In this document: in pieces, positions 1-11,588 of the stretch
Layout: the number at the start of each line of letters is the position of its first letter
Position numbering within the stretch: the stretch's first letter is position 1
From: Linderina pennispora
Taxonomy: Eukaryota > Kickxellomycota > Kickxellomycetes > Kickxellales > Kickxellaceae
NCBI RefSeq assembly: GCF_002104995.1
Contig: NW_024468249.1
Coordinates: 1,240,001 to 1,304,000 of the forward strand
Direction of reading: 5' to 3'
DNA length: 64,000 bases
The notes under the pieces: generated by a model
The model's input: the letters and a program-made list of their open reading frames with translations, nothing else
Databases searched by the model: none
Told to the model about the DNA's origin: nothing
Translations under genes and position numbers: made by a program

Positions 1-1
1 C

Positions 2-3000
2 TCAAAAGAGTGGATCATGTTCCACGAGGAACAGGCTACTGATATTGCACCGGGCGATGCTCTTGAGTTTGTGATCAACTCTAAATATCGTTACCTGACC
101 GACACTGTATACTCATCCATGAAATCCGTTGGTTCTGTCAGGCTGGTGAGACGCAACAGCCAGAGCATCAGCTTAGATGTTGCTAGCATTCAGTTTGAGT
201 GGTTAGAATCCACTGGTAACCCTGTGGTTGGGTTCTTGGAGCGAGTTGGCCACATTGTTGACCACGAAAGGCTGTTCGATCATGAAGGTGTCCCAATTAT
301 CCCGGCTGATATTGATGGGCGACTTGTTTCAAAGGCTCCAAACTCCGCACTGGAATATGCAGCGGCAGCAGGTGACTTCAACCCAATCCACACAAATGCA
401 TACATTGCCGACCATGCCGGCCTCCCATCACCAATTATTCACGGGATGTGGACCTCAGCATCGACTAGGGCATTTATTGAGAGGTATGCTGCCAACAGCC
501 AGCCAGAGCGTATCCGTGCCTATTCGACTGAATTCGTGGATATGGTCCAGCCTGGAGATCAGCTGCAGACCAAGCTTTTCCATGTTGGCATGAAAAATGG
601 TCGAATGCTAGTGAAGGGCGAGACGTGCAACCAGCATGGGAATGTGGTTCTCACGTGCATTGCTGAAGTTGACCAGCCAAGGACAGTATATACCTTTGCC
701 GGTTTAGGCTCACAGCAAGTTGGAATGGGCATGGATCTGTATGCGCAGTCTGATGCTGCACATAATGTCTGGGACCGTGCGGACAAGCACATGTGCAGCA
801 CATATGGCGTGTCATTGTTAGACATCGTGCGCAACAATCCCAAGAGACTGGTAGTGAAGTTCTGTGGCAAGAAAGGACTGAAGGTTCAACAAGTATACCA
901 GTCACTGGCTACTGAAACCATCGACGATAATGGCGAGGCCAGCATGGTAGAGCTGTTCCCGCAAGCTAGTGGTGAAGCAGATGACTACACACACCTGTCA
1001 GCATCGGGGCTACTGCATGCAGCGCAGTTCACTCAGCCAGCGTTAGCTGTTTTTGCCATGGCCAACATTGCGCACTTGAAATCAAAATCATTGCTCCAAG
1101 AACGGGCAATGTTCGCTGGTCACTCGTTAGGCGAATTCTGTGCGCTGGCAGCGCTGAGCGACATCTTTACTCTTGAGGACATCATCGATATTACCTTTTA
1201 CCGAGGGATGCTTCTCCACGCATCTGTTGAGCGGGACCAGCAGAGCCGCTCGCAATATGGAATGGCTGCCATCAATCCAAGCCGTGTTGGGGAGAGCTTC
1301 GATCAGGATTCACTGGCATTTGTTGTCAAGAGTATCGGAGTGCAAGGTGGCGCTCTACTTGAGCTCATCAACTATAATGTTGCTGGCCATCAGTATGTAG
1401 TCACTGGCCATCATTCCATGCTCAGCGCGCTGCGTGAAGTTCTTGATACCATTCACGCCTGCAGGATCGATGTTACCTCAGACTTCGGCAAGTGCGATGT
1501 TGAAAACATCATTCGCGGTGTTATTGCCCATCCTGATCGTGACACGCGTCCTACACGTGGCAGAGCATCAATTCCGTTGGAGGGTGTCGATGTTCCTTCC
1601 CATTCCACTCAGTTGCTTCCTGCGGTTGCGCCATTCCGTAGATACCTTAAACAGAAGTTGACGGAGCGCAATGTAGATTATTCGAAGCTTCAAAATATCT
1701 ACATTCCGAATGTCACTGCCAAACCATTTGAGGTTACAAGGGACTACTTTGAGCTGGTCCATGAGGTGACAAAGTCGCCTGTGCTGGCAGAGGAACTAGC
1801 AAACTGGGGAGATGGTTGCGAATTGTCTGATCCAGAGATTGCACGGCTCGCACCGACTCTCCTTGTTGAGCTTCTTGCATACCAGTTCGCTTCCCCTGTT
1901 CGTTGGATAGAAACACAGAGTTTCATACTTGACATGGGTGTCCATTAGTCGATTCATTGAGATCAGTCCAACGCCAACATTGACTGGCATGGCAAACAAG
2001 ACACTGGAATTGCTAGCAAGTATTGGGACTAAACCATCGGTACTCCACATTCTCCAGGATGAAGCCGATATTTGTTTTGCGTACGAACCCAGCTCTGAGG
2101 AAACAAACATCGGCACTACTCCAGTAGACAATGCAGAAAAGCTGGCCCCACAGCAAGTGGATCGAGTCGAAGAACCAGCTACTCACCGGCCACCAGCAAG
2201 TCTGCCCACGGCTCCAGCTAAAAGTGTCCCAGACATTCCTCTCCAAACACTTGATGTGCTGCAAGTCCTTATAGCCCTGAAGATGAAGAAGCCAGCCAGA
2301 GATATCCTCCCAACCAAGACCATCAAGGAGTTGGCCAGAGGTCAATCAACGTTGCAAAACGAGATTGTCAATGAGCTGCAAAAGGAATTTGGGAGTGCAG
2401 TGCCTAACAAGGCGGAGGAGATGAACCTCACTGACCTCGCAGACAAAATTGGACTATTCAGTGGCACTCCTGGGAAGCAGTTAAATGCCCACCTAGCCCG
2501 CTTGTTTGCAACAAAGATGCCTGGTAATTACTCCCAATCTATTCTCAGCGCACATCTAGAGAGCAGATACGGTCTTGGTGTCCAGCGGCAGAATGCAGTT
2601 CTTCTCCTTGCACTGACTTTAGCGCCGCCCAGCAGATTGGGTACTGCCTACGAGGTGAACGAGTGGATACACACGATTGCAGGAGTTATATGCGAAACAC
2701 GAGGGCATTGTATATTCGGCAGATATATCTGAACCTGTTCACTCTACAGCTTCAGTACTTAGTAGCGCGGAGCTTGACAAGGCACAGCATCTCCAAAAGC
2801 AGCAGCTCTTGCGCCAAATGGCAGTCCTTGCGCATAGTGCTGGTGTTGATCTCCACAAGGACAAGAGAGAGCTCGCTCAAGCCCAAAGCGAGATTGCTAA
2901 ACTGCAAGCAGAAATTGACAAAGTTAGTGGGGAACAGGGAGATGAATATCTGCAAGGGATTAGTTCCATCTTCGATGCTAAAAAGGGTCGGCACTACAAC

Positions 3001-6000
3001 TCGTATTGGAACTGGGCACGGCAGGATTTGTTTGAACTATGGAATGGTCTTCTTCGGGGAAATCGCTTCATCGACTCTGAAAAGCTACACATGCTCAAGA
3101 ATCGGTCAAGCCCTGCACTTGTAAGATTTGCTGAAGGGCTGCTTGCTATGCTGAAAAGGCAAGCCGACTATCAGACGCTTCCATTCATTACAGAACTCGT
3201 GGAGGTGATCAATAGCTGTAAACCAGCTTTAGCGTCTAAACCTCAGTTCAAGGGGGTAGGTGCTATCACAGGGCCAAGTGTCGAAGTTTTCCATGATAGC
3301 ATTGTATCAGCAAACTTTAGAGGGCACGCTGTTGGAGAAATACTCTATTCTGAGGTTGCCAGACCCGGTGACTCCACGTTCAGTCTGTATTCGGCAAGTA
3401 TGGAAAACACACTAGTCGATGGCAAGCCGCTCCTACATATGCGTACGCAGGAGCAAGGTCAGTCATGGTCGTATAGTCGTGAACACACTGCTGTCTACTT
3501 TGATGCTATGAACGACACCTGCTCGAATGGCATGTCGTTTGAGGGTAAAACTGTTCTGCTGACGGGATGCGGTCGAGGATCCATTGGCAGCGAGATACTT
3601 AAGGGTCTTCTCTCTGGAGGTGCCAGGGTTGCCGCAACTACATCTAGTTATAGTTACAGGACAACAGAGTACTTTGAGGACATGTATCGCCAGTATGGAT
3701 CGCGTGGGTCCGAGCTGCATGTATTTCCTTTCAATCAAGGGTCAGTTTCCGATATTGACAGTCTAATCCAGCACATATTTGGCGAGGGCGGATTACATTG
3801 GGACCTTGATTTTGTCTTGCCGTTCGCCTCCACCTCTAATATCGGCAGCGATGTTACATCGTTGAAGTCACATTCCGAGCTTGCACTGCGAATCATGATG
3901 ACCAATGTAATACGCCTAGTTGGGGCAGTTGCTGCTGCTAAAGCCAGTCTCGGACTAGAGTTGTCGCCAAGTGTAGTGGTTCTTCCGCTTTCGCCTAATC
4001 ACGGGCTATTCGGCGGAGATGGCTTCTATGGTGAAAGCAAGGCTAGTTTGGAGACATTGCTAAACAGGTGGAGATCGGAAACATGGTCAGAATACATCTC
4101 CATCATTGGGGCAGTCATCGGGTGGACGCGTGGTACAGGCATCATGGACTCGAATGATGTCATTGCCAGTGAAGTGGAGCGGCTTGGAATGCGGACATTC
4201 TCGGTCAACGAGATGGCCTTTAACATTTTATGTCTGCTCCACTACAAACTTCGTCGTCTTGCGGTGGAAGCGCCACTCTGGGCGGACCTTGCTGGTGGGT
4301 TCCAGGCAATATCCCACTGCATGGACAAAGTTTCGGCTATGCGTGAAGTGCTGGTTGACCAGTCTGTCAAATGGAGAGCCTTATTTGCCGACCATGCCCA
4401 TGAAAACAATATTCTGTCGGGTGAGCAGACAAGAAAATTGTGGACTGTGCACAATTCCGACTTCAAAGCCAATAGCGGTATGAAGTTGCCGGTAGTCAAG
4501 GCATACGAGCAGCTGGAAGAGACTGCACCACCTGGAAGGAATGGTAAATCTTGACAAGGTTGTAGTAGTAACCGGATACGGTGAAATTGGGCCCTACGGC
4601 CATGCGTCCACACGCTGGGAAATGGAGGCATATGGCGAGCTTTCTCTTGAAGGGTGTGTTGAGCTTGCTTGGATCATGGGGTTGATCAGACACCATAGTG
4701 GACCTTTACCAAATGGTAGCGGCATACACATCGGTTGGGTGGACACAAAAACGGGTGAGCCAGTGCGCGATCGTGATATCAAGGCAAAGTATGAATCCTT
4801 TATTCTCCAGCATACTGGAATACGCCTGCTTGAGCCAGAGAATACACATGGGATTAGCTCGGAGATATTGCCCGTTTTGCGCGAGATCCAGGTTACCCAT
4901 GACATGGAGCCCTTTGAAGCAACTGCTGAGGAAGCAGAAAGCTTCAAGCTATTGAACGGCGACAAGGTCGATACTTGGAGGAATAACGATGGCACCTGGT
5001 CAGTCAAGATTCCTTGAGGGCTCTGTGATATCTGTCCCTAAGGCAATGAAGTTTAGCCGGATTGCTGCTGGACAGCTTCCAGCCGGTTGGGATCCGAAGC
5101 GATACGGGATCCCTGATGATTTGGTCAAACTCATCGATCCGCTCTCAATCTATAGCATTGTTGCCACCATCGAGGCACTCCTACGCTCAGGAAGTGACTG
5201 ATCCGTATGAACTCTACCAGTACTTCCATCTGGCAGACATTGGAAACACGATTGGGTCTGGTTTAGGGGGGTTAGATTCGATGAAGGACATGCATGCAAA
5301 CTATACTCTGGACAAAGATGTGAAAAACGGATGTGTTGCAGGAGAACACTTATAAACACGGTCGCTGCATGGGTAAACATGCTTCTGCTTGTCTTCGGCA
5401 GGGACCGATTAAACCTGCTAGTTGGTGCGTGTGCTACAACTGCACTTTCATTAGATGCTGCAGTAGAAGCGATTCAGCTCGGAAAGGCTAAAATGGTGGT
5501 TGCTGGGGCGTCTGATACCTTCACTCGTGAGAATGCACTCGGGTTTGCATCCATAAATCGCCACAGTAGATGCTACAGGTCGAGCTTGCAAACGGGCGCA
5601 CATTTAAAGAAATGTCTCGTCCTTGTGCGGCAACTCCGCAATGGATTCGTTGAATCTGCCGGTGCAGGGATCTTGACACTAATGTCTGCAAGTGCGGCCA
5701 TTGAGTGTGGGGCGCCAATTTATGGAGTGCTAGCAATGACTGCTACCGCCACAGATAAGGAGGGACGTACTGTACCTGCACCCGGACAGGGACTATTGAC
5801 CACAGTGCGTGAAGATGCGACGAGTATTCCATCACCATTATTGGACTTTGCATATCGACGCTGCCAGCTTACGAAAAGACTCAACGCCATCCAGGAATGG
5901 GTCGACGAGCAGTATGAGGGGCTGGAAATGGAAATTGAAAAGCTGATGGGCACTGATGCTTCAGTTGCCTATAATGCGGACGAGTTTGCTCGCTCCAGGA

Positions 6001-6822
6001 AATCATTCATCGAGAGCAAATCCCAGCAGCTTATTAGGGATGCGCATGATGCATGGAGTAACGAGTTCTGGAAAAATGACAGGACAATTTCACCCATTGC
6101 GCGGGTCATTAGCCATGTGGGGGTTGACAGTGGATGATATTGGTGTCGTGTCCTTCCATGCAACTTCTACAAAAGCCAGTGATAAGAACGAGCCACATGT
6201 CATTAACCAACAGCTCAAGAAACTGGGCCGCACACCTGGATATGCCGTGCCAGCTGTGTGCCAAAAGTACTTGACTGGGCATTCTAAAGGACCAGCTGCC
6301 GCATGGATGCTAAACGGTGTGCTGCAGAGCATGCAAACAGGCATCATTCCAGGCAACCGCAACTTGGATAATGTCGACCCTGAGCTTGAGAAATACGATT
6401 GCATTTTATTCCCATGCAGGTCGATTCAGACCCCCAGGATCGATGCTGCGCTTGTGACATCATTTGGATTCGGCCAGGTTGGTGCCGAAATACTAGTGCT
6501 GAACCCAGATTTTGTACACGCAGTTTTATCCAAGGATGTGCTAGACAAGTATCGTTGCAAGGTTAAGGAGCGCGAGCAGAAATCTAACCGCTATTGGCAA
6601 GATGTGCTTATCGGAAACCATATGTTTGCACAAATCAAGAGCGCTCCGCCATTCACACCAGACCAAGAGGTGGATATCTATATGGATCCGACCGCTCGGG
6701 CAAGGTATGACCCGGTGTCTAAGGGAGTAATCCGCTTTTTAAAGGCTGTTAGAATCTCTAAGGTCCCGATTACTGGTGAACTACGTAGCTTTTATCTAGG
6801 GCCGGTGAGCGGCCTAGCCTAA
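2..6822 (+). CDS. Fused type I fatty acid synthase, copy 1 (3' part; 5' end beyond window)
   Basis: Cytosolic multienzyme that elongates acyl chains on its own carrier domain. The visible part holds, in order: MaoC-type dehydratase with GDFNPIH near 371-391; malonyl/palmitoyl transferase with GHSLGE (Ser codon 1124-1126); carrier domain with GQSTLQNEI (Ser codon 2346-2348); ketoreductase with TGCGRGSIG and YGESK (Tyr codon 4027-4029); ketosynthase with GACAT (Cys codon 5430-5432), FHATST and GHSKG. The text runs straight from the beta-subunit C-terminus into the alpha-subunit N-terminus (LLVELLAYQFASPVRWIETQ), so the two subunits are fused. The protein ends soon after the ketosynthase, with no phosphopantetheine transferase domain. 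The frame breaks about 14 times (near 1945, 2690, 4546, 5006, 5198, 5333-5420, 5555-5632, 6103). Every break is repaired by dropping one base, and repaired text matches copy 2 residue for residue in length. Active-site residues are intact, so I read it as a working gene in an error-bearing sequence. Confidence 0.9.
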
Positions 6823-8122
6823 GAGCCTCCGTATGCGCATTTTGGTCGGCTTTGGCCTTTAAATGCCCCCTCACTGGCACCTTGCCAGTGGGGGATTTCT
6901 TTCCTCCGCTTTTGCCGATACATTTTCGTGAGCGTTAAAGGTTGGTTTATCGGTACAGGTATGATTTTGCTACTGGAGAACACACTGCCTAGTAAATCTC
7001 CTAGACATCTAGGCTGAGGTAATTTAGGCGTGGACCGTTTATTTTATTACCTATTTGTGGGCCAACATGAGCACTGCTAAAAGGAGGGATTCTGGTTCCA
7101 CATATCTCCTACCTGGACAGCTGCCAAGCACAGTCTTTATTCCATGTGGTTTATGAGTAGCGGTGATCTGTCAATACAGTGCATGATACAAAATTTGAAT
7201 CTGGAATGTCATAAAGGAAAAGGCATATAGGTGGTAGCTGCAACCTTCAGGTTAATTATTAAATTTCGTGATCCTTGCAAATCGCGCTAACTTCATATGG
7301 CTATCGATGCTAGACAAAAGGCATATTTACTGGCCCGGTATGTTTGCATGAGGCAGTGCTGAATCAGGGGAATTTTAATATCACACTGGCCAAATACAAA
7401 AATGTATGGGCATTTCCGGACAGAGGCATTCATCATTGGTCCTATATTATGTGTATAGCTGAGTGAACAGCTATGTTGCTAACGTTGATATATTCCAAAT
7501 GTGCCACCCATGCACTAGACAGTGCTACTGAGACACGCCGCTTGCCGATTATATTCAATGGGGTATATACTGTGTGGCGGCATTCCAACCACCATCTTCA
7601 GGTTGCACATATTCTCCTCTAGTATTGTTTTCCACACGCAATATGTATCCAGTTGATATACACTCCGTATAAAAGGTGAAATTCTATAAAGAGCCGAATG
7701 ACAATAACTCCTTTCTGCCACTAGCATTGATGAATAAGAATGCCTTTATGACTATACAGCTGCATTACTCAATCAATACCTAGCACGCCTCATCACATTA
7801 TGTAGTGTCTGAAAGAATATCTAGCATCGCTATATTGGATGCAGCGGTTCTGCAAGGGACTTTTTGGCACAATAGCATGCAGAGAATTAACATCAGCCTA
7901 TGTGGAAAATGCTGCATACCCAGAATTCCAAGCGAAGCACTTTGTCAGGCGGATACCATGCAAATTTATAATCAGCAATTGCAAATACTGCGAGCCATTT
8001 ATATGTGCGCTCATTTGGCAGTTGATGTTGGTCAATTTTCTCATTTGCATTGCAAATATTGCGCATTTCAACCACCCAAGAACCAGCTCTTACTGAACAC
8101 ACTTTCAAGCATTTCCTGCAGA
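6823..8122. other. Intergenic region between the two FAS genes
   Basis: About 1.3 kb, AT-rich. I see no convincing gene. It must hold the terminator of FAS copy 1 and the promoter of copy 2. A hairpin lies near its left end. An open frame runs into copy 2 from 7805 but does not look like coding sequence before about 8123. Confidence 0.6.
6866..6894. other. GC-rich hairpin just after the FAS copy 1 stop codon
   Basis: CACTGGCA (6872-6879) pairs with TGCCAGTG (6883-6890) across a 3-nt loop. Four C (6866-6869) pair with four G (6891-6894) beyond a 2-nt bulge. It sits about 45 nt after the stop, probably inside the 3' UTR. A role in mRNA 3' processing or stability is only a guess. Confidence 0.5.
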
Positions 8123-8855
8123 ATGGATCTCTTTCCCTGCATGATTGCGCTCGCATCTGGCGGAGTATCAACAAATATTCCTATTCCTGGCGACAATTTC
8201 TCTATTGCCAAGAGGCTCGCTACGTCTTTTCTGGATGGCAGCCCTCCTGCTGTCTCCACAGAAATTGAACTTATCGCGCTCTTTTTGGAGTACTGTAGCC
8301 CCCGCAATCCCGATGTGGCTGTTGCCGTGTTCCTTCACATCCACCAAGGATTCTGTGCCGATGAGAACATCCATGTGGTTGTCCAGCGGCTGAATCTATC
8401 TGCTGAGCAAGCGGGCACTGTCCTGAAAGGGTATTACTCGGTCTGGAACATCCTTGAGGTGCGTCAGTTGGTGCCCGAGGTCCCTGCTCCTGCCATCTTT
8501 TCTGACTCTAACACCAGGCTTGCTGCCATGTTTGGTAGCATTGGCGGTGCCAACAGCTATCTTGACGAAGCAGCATGGCTTCTCGATGTATACGGCCCGC
8601 TACTATCAGATTTTGTTGCCCATATGTCTGGCTTCCTCAAGCGCGTATCTTCCGACCCAATGTTTGCAAAGGCCTATTCATGCCCCCTGGATATTGCTGG
8701 CTGGCTTGCTTCTCCCGATACAGTGCCTGGCGCCAGGTATTTGCTGACTGCACCAGTTATTTCCCCCATGCTAGGACTAATTCAGGCTATGCATGTGGTT
8801 GTCTTGTACAAGACGCTCAATATGAGCCCTGGCGACCTTGTCTCACGCTTTAATG

Positions 8856-8940
8856 GTAAGAACAGGCATTCATCATTGACGCTAGCGGGTGTCATTTATT
8901 GAGTTTCATCATTACTAACGGCTCATTTCTACATCTGTAG
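8856..8940 (+). other. Spliceosomal intron in FAS copy 2
   Basis: 85-nt phase 1 intron. Donor GTAAGAAC, branch-point-like TACTAAC about 25 nt before the acceptor, acceptor CTGTAG. Splicing joins the frames exactly and produces the AT nucleophile motif GHSQG directly after the junction. Confidence 0.9.
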
Positions 8941-11333
8941 TTGCAATCGGACACAGCCAGGGTCTAACCATGGCTGCTGCCTTTGCTTCTGTGACTGACG
9001 AGGCATCATTCTATGCTGTTACTGAACGTATGCTCAGTATTTCCCTTGCGATAGCAGTTATTGGCCAACTGAATTTTTCACCAGATGCCTCATATGGGGA
9101 CAAATCAGAATGTTCGTTACCCACTGGCAACTTGTCCGTGCCGATGATCTCTATTCGTGGTCTGACCAAGGATATGTTGGAGCCATTCGTTGCTGCGTTT
9201 AATGCAAACTGCATGGTCGAGGATTCGAAAGTTAGCCTGGCCTTAATTAACGGTCGCTCGAACATTGTCGTTTCTGGCAAACCGAATTCTATCGCAGTTT
9301 TACCAACTACCTTAGAAAGCACACTGCCCTGCCGACAGAGGATCAGTCGCGCGTTCAATTTTCCCTACGCAAACCAGCTGCAATCGTTCTTCCGCTCAAC
9401 ATGACGCTTCCAACTCACTGCGCTATAATGGCAGATGTTGTGCCGAAGGTGTATGAGGTTGTCACCGCAAAGGGGTGGGTCCTCAACGCTGACACTCTTC
9501 GTATTCGAGTAAACGCTGGTATGGATGGTCACGATCTTCGTGATGAAGTAGACCTTACTAAGTACTTGATTGGCAGTGTGTTTCTCTATCATGTCAACTG
9601 GCCTGCAGCTGTCAACAGCACCGATGCCACACACATCGTCGACTTCAGTCCTGGCAGGTTCAGTGCTTTTGGGAAATACACTAGGGACATCTTGGATGGC
9701 TACGGAAAAACTGTTATCAGCACCAGTGCACTTATTTCTGACACCCAGTCACGCATGGGATCCAAGGCTGATTTGTTCAAGCAGAATATTTCCGATGTCT
9801 TCTCAGCGCCAAACTGGCAGAGTGCGTTCGGTCCACGCCTTGTTCAAACCGCGCATGAGGGTCAGCTTCATATTCGCACCCGCATGTCACTCACTCTTGG
9901 ACTTCCACCAGTGATGGTTGCAGGAATGATCCCGACTATGTCCAACGAGCACTTTGTCGCAGCTATCAGCAATGCTGGGTACCATGTCGAGCTTGCTGGT
10001 AGTGGAATCTACACTGAAGCGGGGTTCAGAAAAAGGGTTGAGAATTTGGTCAACCTCCTTGAACCAGGTAGTGGATTCGCCGTCAACACAGTCTACATGA
10101 ACAAGAAGCAGTGGACATTCCAGTATCCTAGTATTCTGCGTATGCGGCGGGAAGGAGTGCCAATCACAGGGCTCTGTATTGGCGCCAGTGTTCCCTCGGT
10201 TGACGTTGCTAACGGCATAATCGCAGAGTTGCGTGACGCGGGAATACGCCATGTTGCGTTCAAGCCCAGGTCAGTCGCTACAATTCTCCAGACACTTGCG
10301 ATCGCCAGGGCAAACCCAGACTTCCCTGTCATTATTCCAGTGGACTGGCGGTCGTGGTAGTGGTCACCATTCATGTGAGGAGTTCCACGAGCCAATTTTG
10401 GAAACCTACAGTAAAATCAGATCTCTGCCAAATACCATCCTGGTTGTTGGGTCAGGATTTGGCGATGGCGACGGCATTCTGCCATATCTCTCCGGCCAGT
10501 GGAGTGTCCAGTTTGAACATGCACCCATGCCTGTTGACGGGGTATTGCTTGAGTCATGTGTTTTGGCCGCAAAAGAGAGTGGGGCGTCCTTGGAAGCAAA
10601 GGGGCTCATTGCAGCAGCCACTGGCACTGAATAAAGTGAGCGGAGGGCATTATGTACTAGCAGTGCTGGCGGAGTGATAACAATTATGTCGGATTTTGGA
10701 GAACATGTCCATCTTCTGGCCACTCGAGCTGCACTGGCTCTCAGAGAGCTGAACGACATGATATTCTCAAAACCGGTAGCTAGCCAGATGCCGATAATCA
10801 TAGCAAACAAGGACCATATCATAAAGCGGCTCAACGAAGACTTTACGCGGCCATGGTTTGGCAAGAAGTCTGACAGTCGAGTGGTCGATCTGGAGGAGAT
10901 GACGTACCTGGAAGTACTCAACCGACTCGTGGAGCTCATGTACAATGCAGACAAGTCCAGGTGGTTGGATGTGTCGTATGGAAGGCTGTTTGGGGAATTC
11001 ATTTTGAGGATGGAGGACCGAGTATCTGGATCAGATCTCGCCCGGGCATTTCAATGGACCTCGCAACTTTTGGATCCAATTGAAGTCGTTCATTTGTTGG
11101 ATGAGACGTATCCAGAGATAAGCCGCACCCTTATTGCGCTTGAGGATGTTCAGTATCTGGTCTGGCTTTGCAAGCGCTCTGGGACCAAGCCAGTCCCCTT
11201 CGTTCCTATCCTTGACGCTGACTTGCATGTCTGGATGATGAAGGACATATATTCGCAGTATGAAGATTTAGATTCAGTCGTTGATAGAGATGTCCAGCGC
11301 ACAATTATTTCCTTGGATTCTGTATCTGCAAAA

Positions 11334-11588
11334 TGTTGGAAGGTCACGAGTTTCAGCGAGTGGTTTGGGCTGAGTCAGCCAGACAATTATTGTATTGTAT
11401 AATGAATGGGCTGTAAGCAGCCAGAAAAAGAAAGAACTACGAATAAAAGAGAAAGTAGTTATAAGAAAGAAATCGAGAGTGGAGAAGAGAGAGATCCCAA
11501 AGGAGGATCGGAGTCATGGCTGTGATGACACATGGATCCGATGAGGAAGGAAAAATTGTAGAAAATCAGAGAATTATAAATTCTGACA
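11334..11588 (+). mobile_element. Solo LTR of an LTR retrotransposon
   Basis: 255 bp beginning TGTTGGAAGG and ending AATTCTGACA (TG...CA ends, imperfect terminal inverted repeat TGTTGGAA / TGTCAGAA). It is flanked by the direct repeat CAAAA at 11329-11333 and 11589-11593. Removing the element plus one CAAAA restores the FAS frame: GCA AAA joins TAT GCC ACC, giving SAKYATTVNEPVKD, which aligns with the fungal FAS linker. Inside are a TATAAT at 11398-11403 and AATAAA at 11442-11447, in the order expected of U3 and R. No internal retrotransposon genes remain. The superfamily (Ty1/copia or Ty3) cannot be told from the LTR alone. Confidence 0.9.

Noticed and set aside
11334..11588. Intron in FAS copy 2
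   Set aside because: It begins TG, not GT, and ends CA, not AG. The 5-bp direct repeat and the LTR signals explain it better.
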